From an uncultured Eubacteriales bacterium (lineage in GTDB: Bacteria > Bacillota > Clostridia > Oscillospirales > Ruminococcaceae): a DNA stretch of 14,382 nucleotides. A model generated the notes under the pieces. That model had not been told where the DNA came from. It saw only the letters and a list, made by a program, of their open reading frames with translations, and did no database searches. Position 1 is the stretch's first letter. Each line of letters starts with the position of its first letter. The translations under genes and the position numbers were made by a program. Location: NCBI GenBank assembly GCA_900318545.1, contig ONLC01000017.1, positions 1 through 14,382 on the forward strand. The letters are read 5' to 3'. Below are positions 13,141-14,382 of this stretch, one piece after another.

Positions 13141-13476
13141 ATGACAAGAAGTTACAGACATATACAGCAGTATGAGAAAGAAATAAACGATCTGAAAGAA
13201 AAAGGGTTAACGCAAAATGATATAGCTCAGCGTTTAGGCTTCACGAAAGAACAAGTGAAAGGATTTATCAAGCGGCAACATAAGAAAGAACGCAAGATAG
13301 CAGCAGGAATAGCTTTGAGGAAGAAAGGACGCCCACCTAAGGACAGCAAGTATTCCAAGACCGATAAGGTCAACGAGCTCAAATACATAATTGCTCGTAA
13401 AGACGCAAAAATCAAAGCTCTTGAAATGGAAAATGAGCTTATGCGGGATTTTCTCTCGCTTACAGAAAGGAAGTGA
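13141..13476 (+). CDS. IS3-family transposase OrfA (DNA-binding subunit)
   Basis: A 111-residue basic protein. A helix-turn-helix domain (about 14-45: LKEKGLTQNDIAQRLGFTKEQVKGF) recognises the element ends. A Lys/Arg-rich stretch follows, then a C-terminal coiled coil (about 74-105: heptads through VNELKYI, IKALEMENELM) that resembles the OrfA leucine zipper. The frame is open 17 codons further upstream, but that ATG lies in the -35 box. The ATG at 13141 has AGGAGG 8 nt upstream. The stop overlaps the OrfB start as GTGA. As in other IS3 elements, OrfA alone should bind the ends and regulate transposition, and a fusion with OrfB would be the transposase. Confidence 0.9.
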   Translation: MTRSYRHIQQYEKEINDLKEKGLTQNDIAQRLGFTKEQVKGFIKRQHKKERKIAAGIALRKKGRPPKDSKYSKTDKVNELKYIIARKDAKIKALEMENELMRDFLSLTERK

Positions 13477-14327
13477 GACCGGAGATCAAGTTCAGAGTTA
13501 TCTATCGTCATAAGGACAAGTACAGCATCAGCGAGATGTGCAGATTCTTTGATGTATCTCGCAGCGGTTATTACGGCTTTGTTGATCGCATGGGCAAGCC
13601 TGCAAAGGATCTGGAGCTTTCCGAGCTCATTCGTGAATGTCAGGCTGAAACTAAGCAGACATACGGCTATCGTCGTGTTGCGATATGGCTGGAACGCAGA
13701 GGCGTTCATCACGATTCCAAGACCATACTGCGTGTTATGAACAAATACAGCCTTCTTTCGGTTGTCAGACGAAGAAGATACTGCAATTACAGTCAGGCTT
13801 TGCACAGATATGACAATCTGCTGAACAGAGATTTTCATGCTGACAAGCCAAATCAGAAATGGGTGACCGACATTTCCTACATAAAAACTGCTCAGGGATT
13901 TCTGTATCTCTCGGTGATTCGTGACCTTTATGACCGCAGCATCGTTGCATACAAGACATCGACGGTACAGAATGTAAATCTTGTTCTGAACACCATAAAA
14001 GCTGCCAAGAGAAAAGAAAAGGTCACTGCGGAGCTGCAACTCCACAGTGACCAAGGGTTTCAATACACTTCACAACCGTATTTTAACCTAACTAAATCAT
14101 ACAACATTACGCCGTCGATGTCAAGACGTGGGAACCCATATGATAATGCTTTGGCAGAAAATTTTTTCTCTATCCTCAAAACAGAATGCATTCACAGAGC
14201 TAAGATCAAGACATTTGCTGAAGCAAGACAGCTCATTGATGATTACATCTACTTTTACAATCACCAGCGCATTCAACTCAAAACAAAACTGACTCCGCTT
14301 GAATTGCGAAGCCAGTTCGTAGCTTAA
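13473..14327 (+). CDS. IS3-family transposase OrfB (DDE catalytic part)
   Basis: A 284-residue RNase H-like integrase/transposase domain. A second small helix-turn-helix region (about 15-35, ISEMCRFFDVSRSGYYGF) and the TYGYRRV motif (63-69) precede the catalytic core. The triad is Asp133 (KWVTDISYI), Asp193 (LHSDQGFQYTS) and Glu229 (NALAENFF), with exactly 35 residues between the second Asp and the Glu, the IS3-family DD35E pattern. The frame is -1 relative to OrfA. The GAAAGGAAG just before the junction might serve as a weak slippery site, or as a ribosome binding site for coupled start at the GTG. There is no long A-run like that of IS911. All motifs are intact, and no frameshift or stop is seen. 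Confidence 0.93.
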   Translation: MRPEIKFRVIYRHKDKYSISEMCRFFDVSRSGYYGFVDRMGKPAKDLELSELIRECQAETKQTYGYRRVAIWLERRGVHHDSKTILRVMNKYSLLSVVRRRRYCNYSQALHRYDNLLNRDFHADKPNQKWVTDISYIKTAQGFLYLSVIRDLYDRSIVAYKTSTVQNVNLVLNTIKAAKRKEKVTAELQLHSDQGFQYTSQPYFNLTKSYNITPSMSRRGNPYDNALAENFFSILKTECIHRAKIKTFAEARQLIDDYIYFYNHQRIQLKTKLTPLELRSQFVA

Positions 14328-14336
14328 TTCTATTTG

Positions 14337-14381
14337 CCATAGGGGCTTTTTTGTGCTGTACGCACAATGTGGGGCGGTTCA
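14337..14381. repeat. Right terminal inverted repeat of the IS
   Basis: The complement reads TGAACCGCCCCA, then CGTACA, CACAAAAAAG and CCCCTATGG, matching the left end over about 45 bp with mismatches and small gaps. A local hairpin TTGTGC-TGTAC-GCACAA lies within it. Confidence 0.8.
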
Positions 14382-14382
14382 T

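Larger units (their letters stand above)
13065..14381 (+). mobile_element. IS3-family insertion sequence, complete
   Basis: A 1317-bp element with two overlapping reading frames of IS3 type and inverted ends TGAACCGC.../...GCGGTTCA. Both transposase frames are open and the catalytic residues are intact, so it may be active. The three bases left of it are TGT. The only base visible on the right (14382) is T, which fits a TGT target duplication, but the window stops there. It lies immediately behind the GH26 gene and has probably displaced that gene's terminator. Subgroup (IS150- or IS3-like) is not resolved. Confidence 0.9.

Noticed and set aside
13227..14063. 278-codon minus-strand frame opposite the IS genes
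   Set aside because: It lies antisense to OrfA and OrfB, which have clear family motifs and catalytic residues. It has no recognisable domain or SD.

Overview
The window looks like chromosome from a fibre-degrading gut or rumen Firmicute of the Ruminococcus / Oscillospiraceae type. The evidence is a secreted protein with a complete type I dockerin, a CBM-GH26 mannanase lipoprotein, a lone MsmX-type sugar-transport ATPase, Gram-positive lipoboxes, AGGAGG-type ribosome binding sites and near-consensus sigma-A promoters. The genus is inferred from this gene content, not from a database match.

Left part, all on the minus strand (1-4859): a truncated SGNH-hydrolase lipoprotein; a monocistronic msmX with its own promoter and terminator; a dockerin protein whose stop overlaps a possible start of an RsuA-family pseudouridine synthase; and a small membrane-anchored DUF4830 protein. 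The stop codon of the DUF4830 gene lies inside a short array of 7-bp repeats.

Middle part, plus strand (5085-11075): a strong promoter with a structured, terminator-bearing leader precedes a MinD-like ATPase and methylglyoxal synthase. A second promoter drives hisS, two small uncharacterised genes, an isochorismatase-fold hydrolase and aspS, which are packed as an operon.

11072-11400 is the most interesting stretch. I read it as a complete, previously unlisted type I toxin-antitoxin locus. A 27-codon holin-like hydrophobic peptide lies on the minus strand with its own promoter and a strong SD. A consensus promoter facing it makes a roughly 97-nt antisense RNA, whose terminator stem is built from the last toxin codons. 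The two RNAs share three identical 5' sequence blocks. These would let a full-length toxin mRNA pair its 5' and 3' ends.

Right part, plus strand (11407-14381): the GH26 lipoprotein gene is transcribed from a promoter back to back with the toxin promoter. An IS3-family element (orfA/orfB, imperfect inverted ends, DD35E transposase) sits 20 bp after its stop. The element's entry hairpin would hide the orfA ribosome binding site in read-through transcripts, but not in transcripts from its own promoter.

The window has a carbohydrate theme: SGNH esterase-like protein, sugar-importer ATPase, dockerin protein, methylglyoxal bypass and mannanase. These genes sit in separate transcription units, mixed with translation genes.
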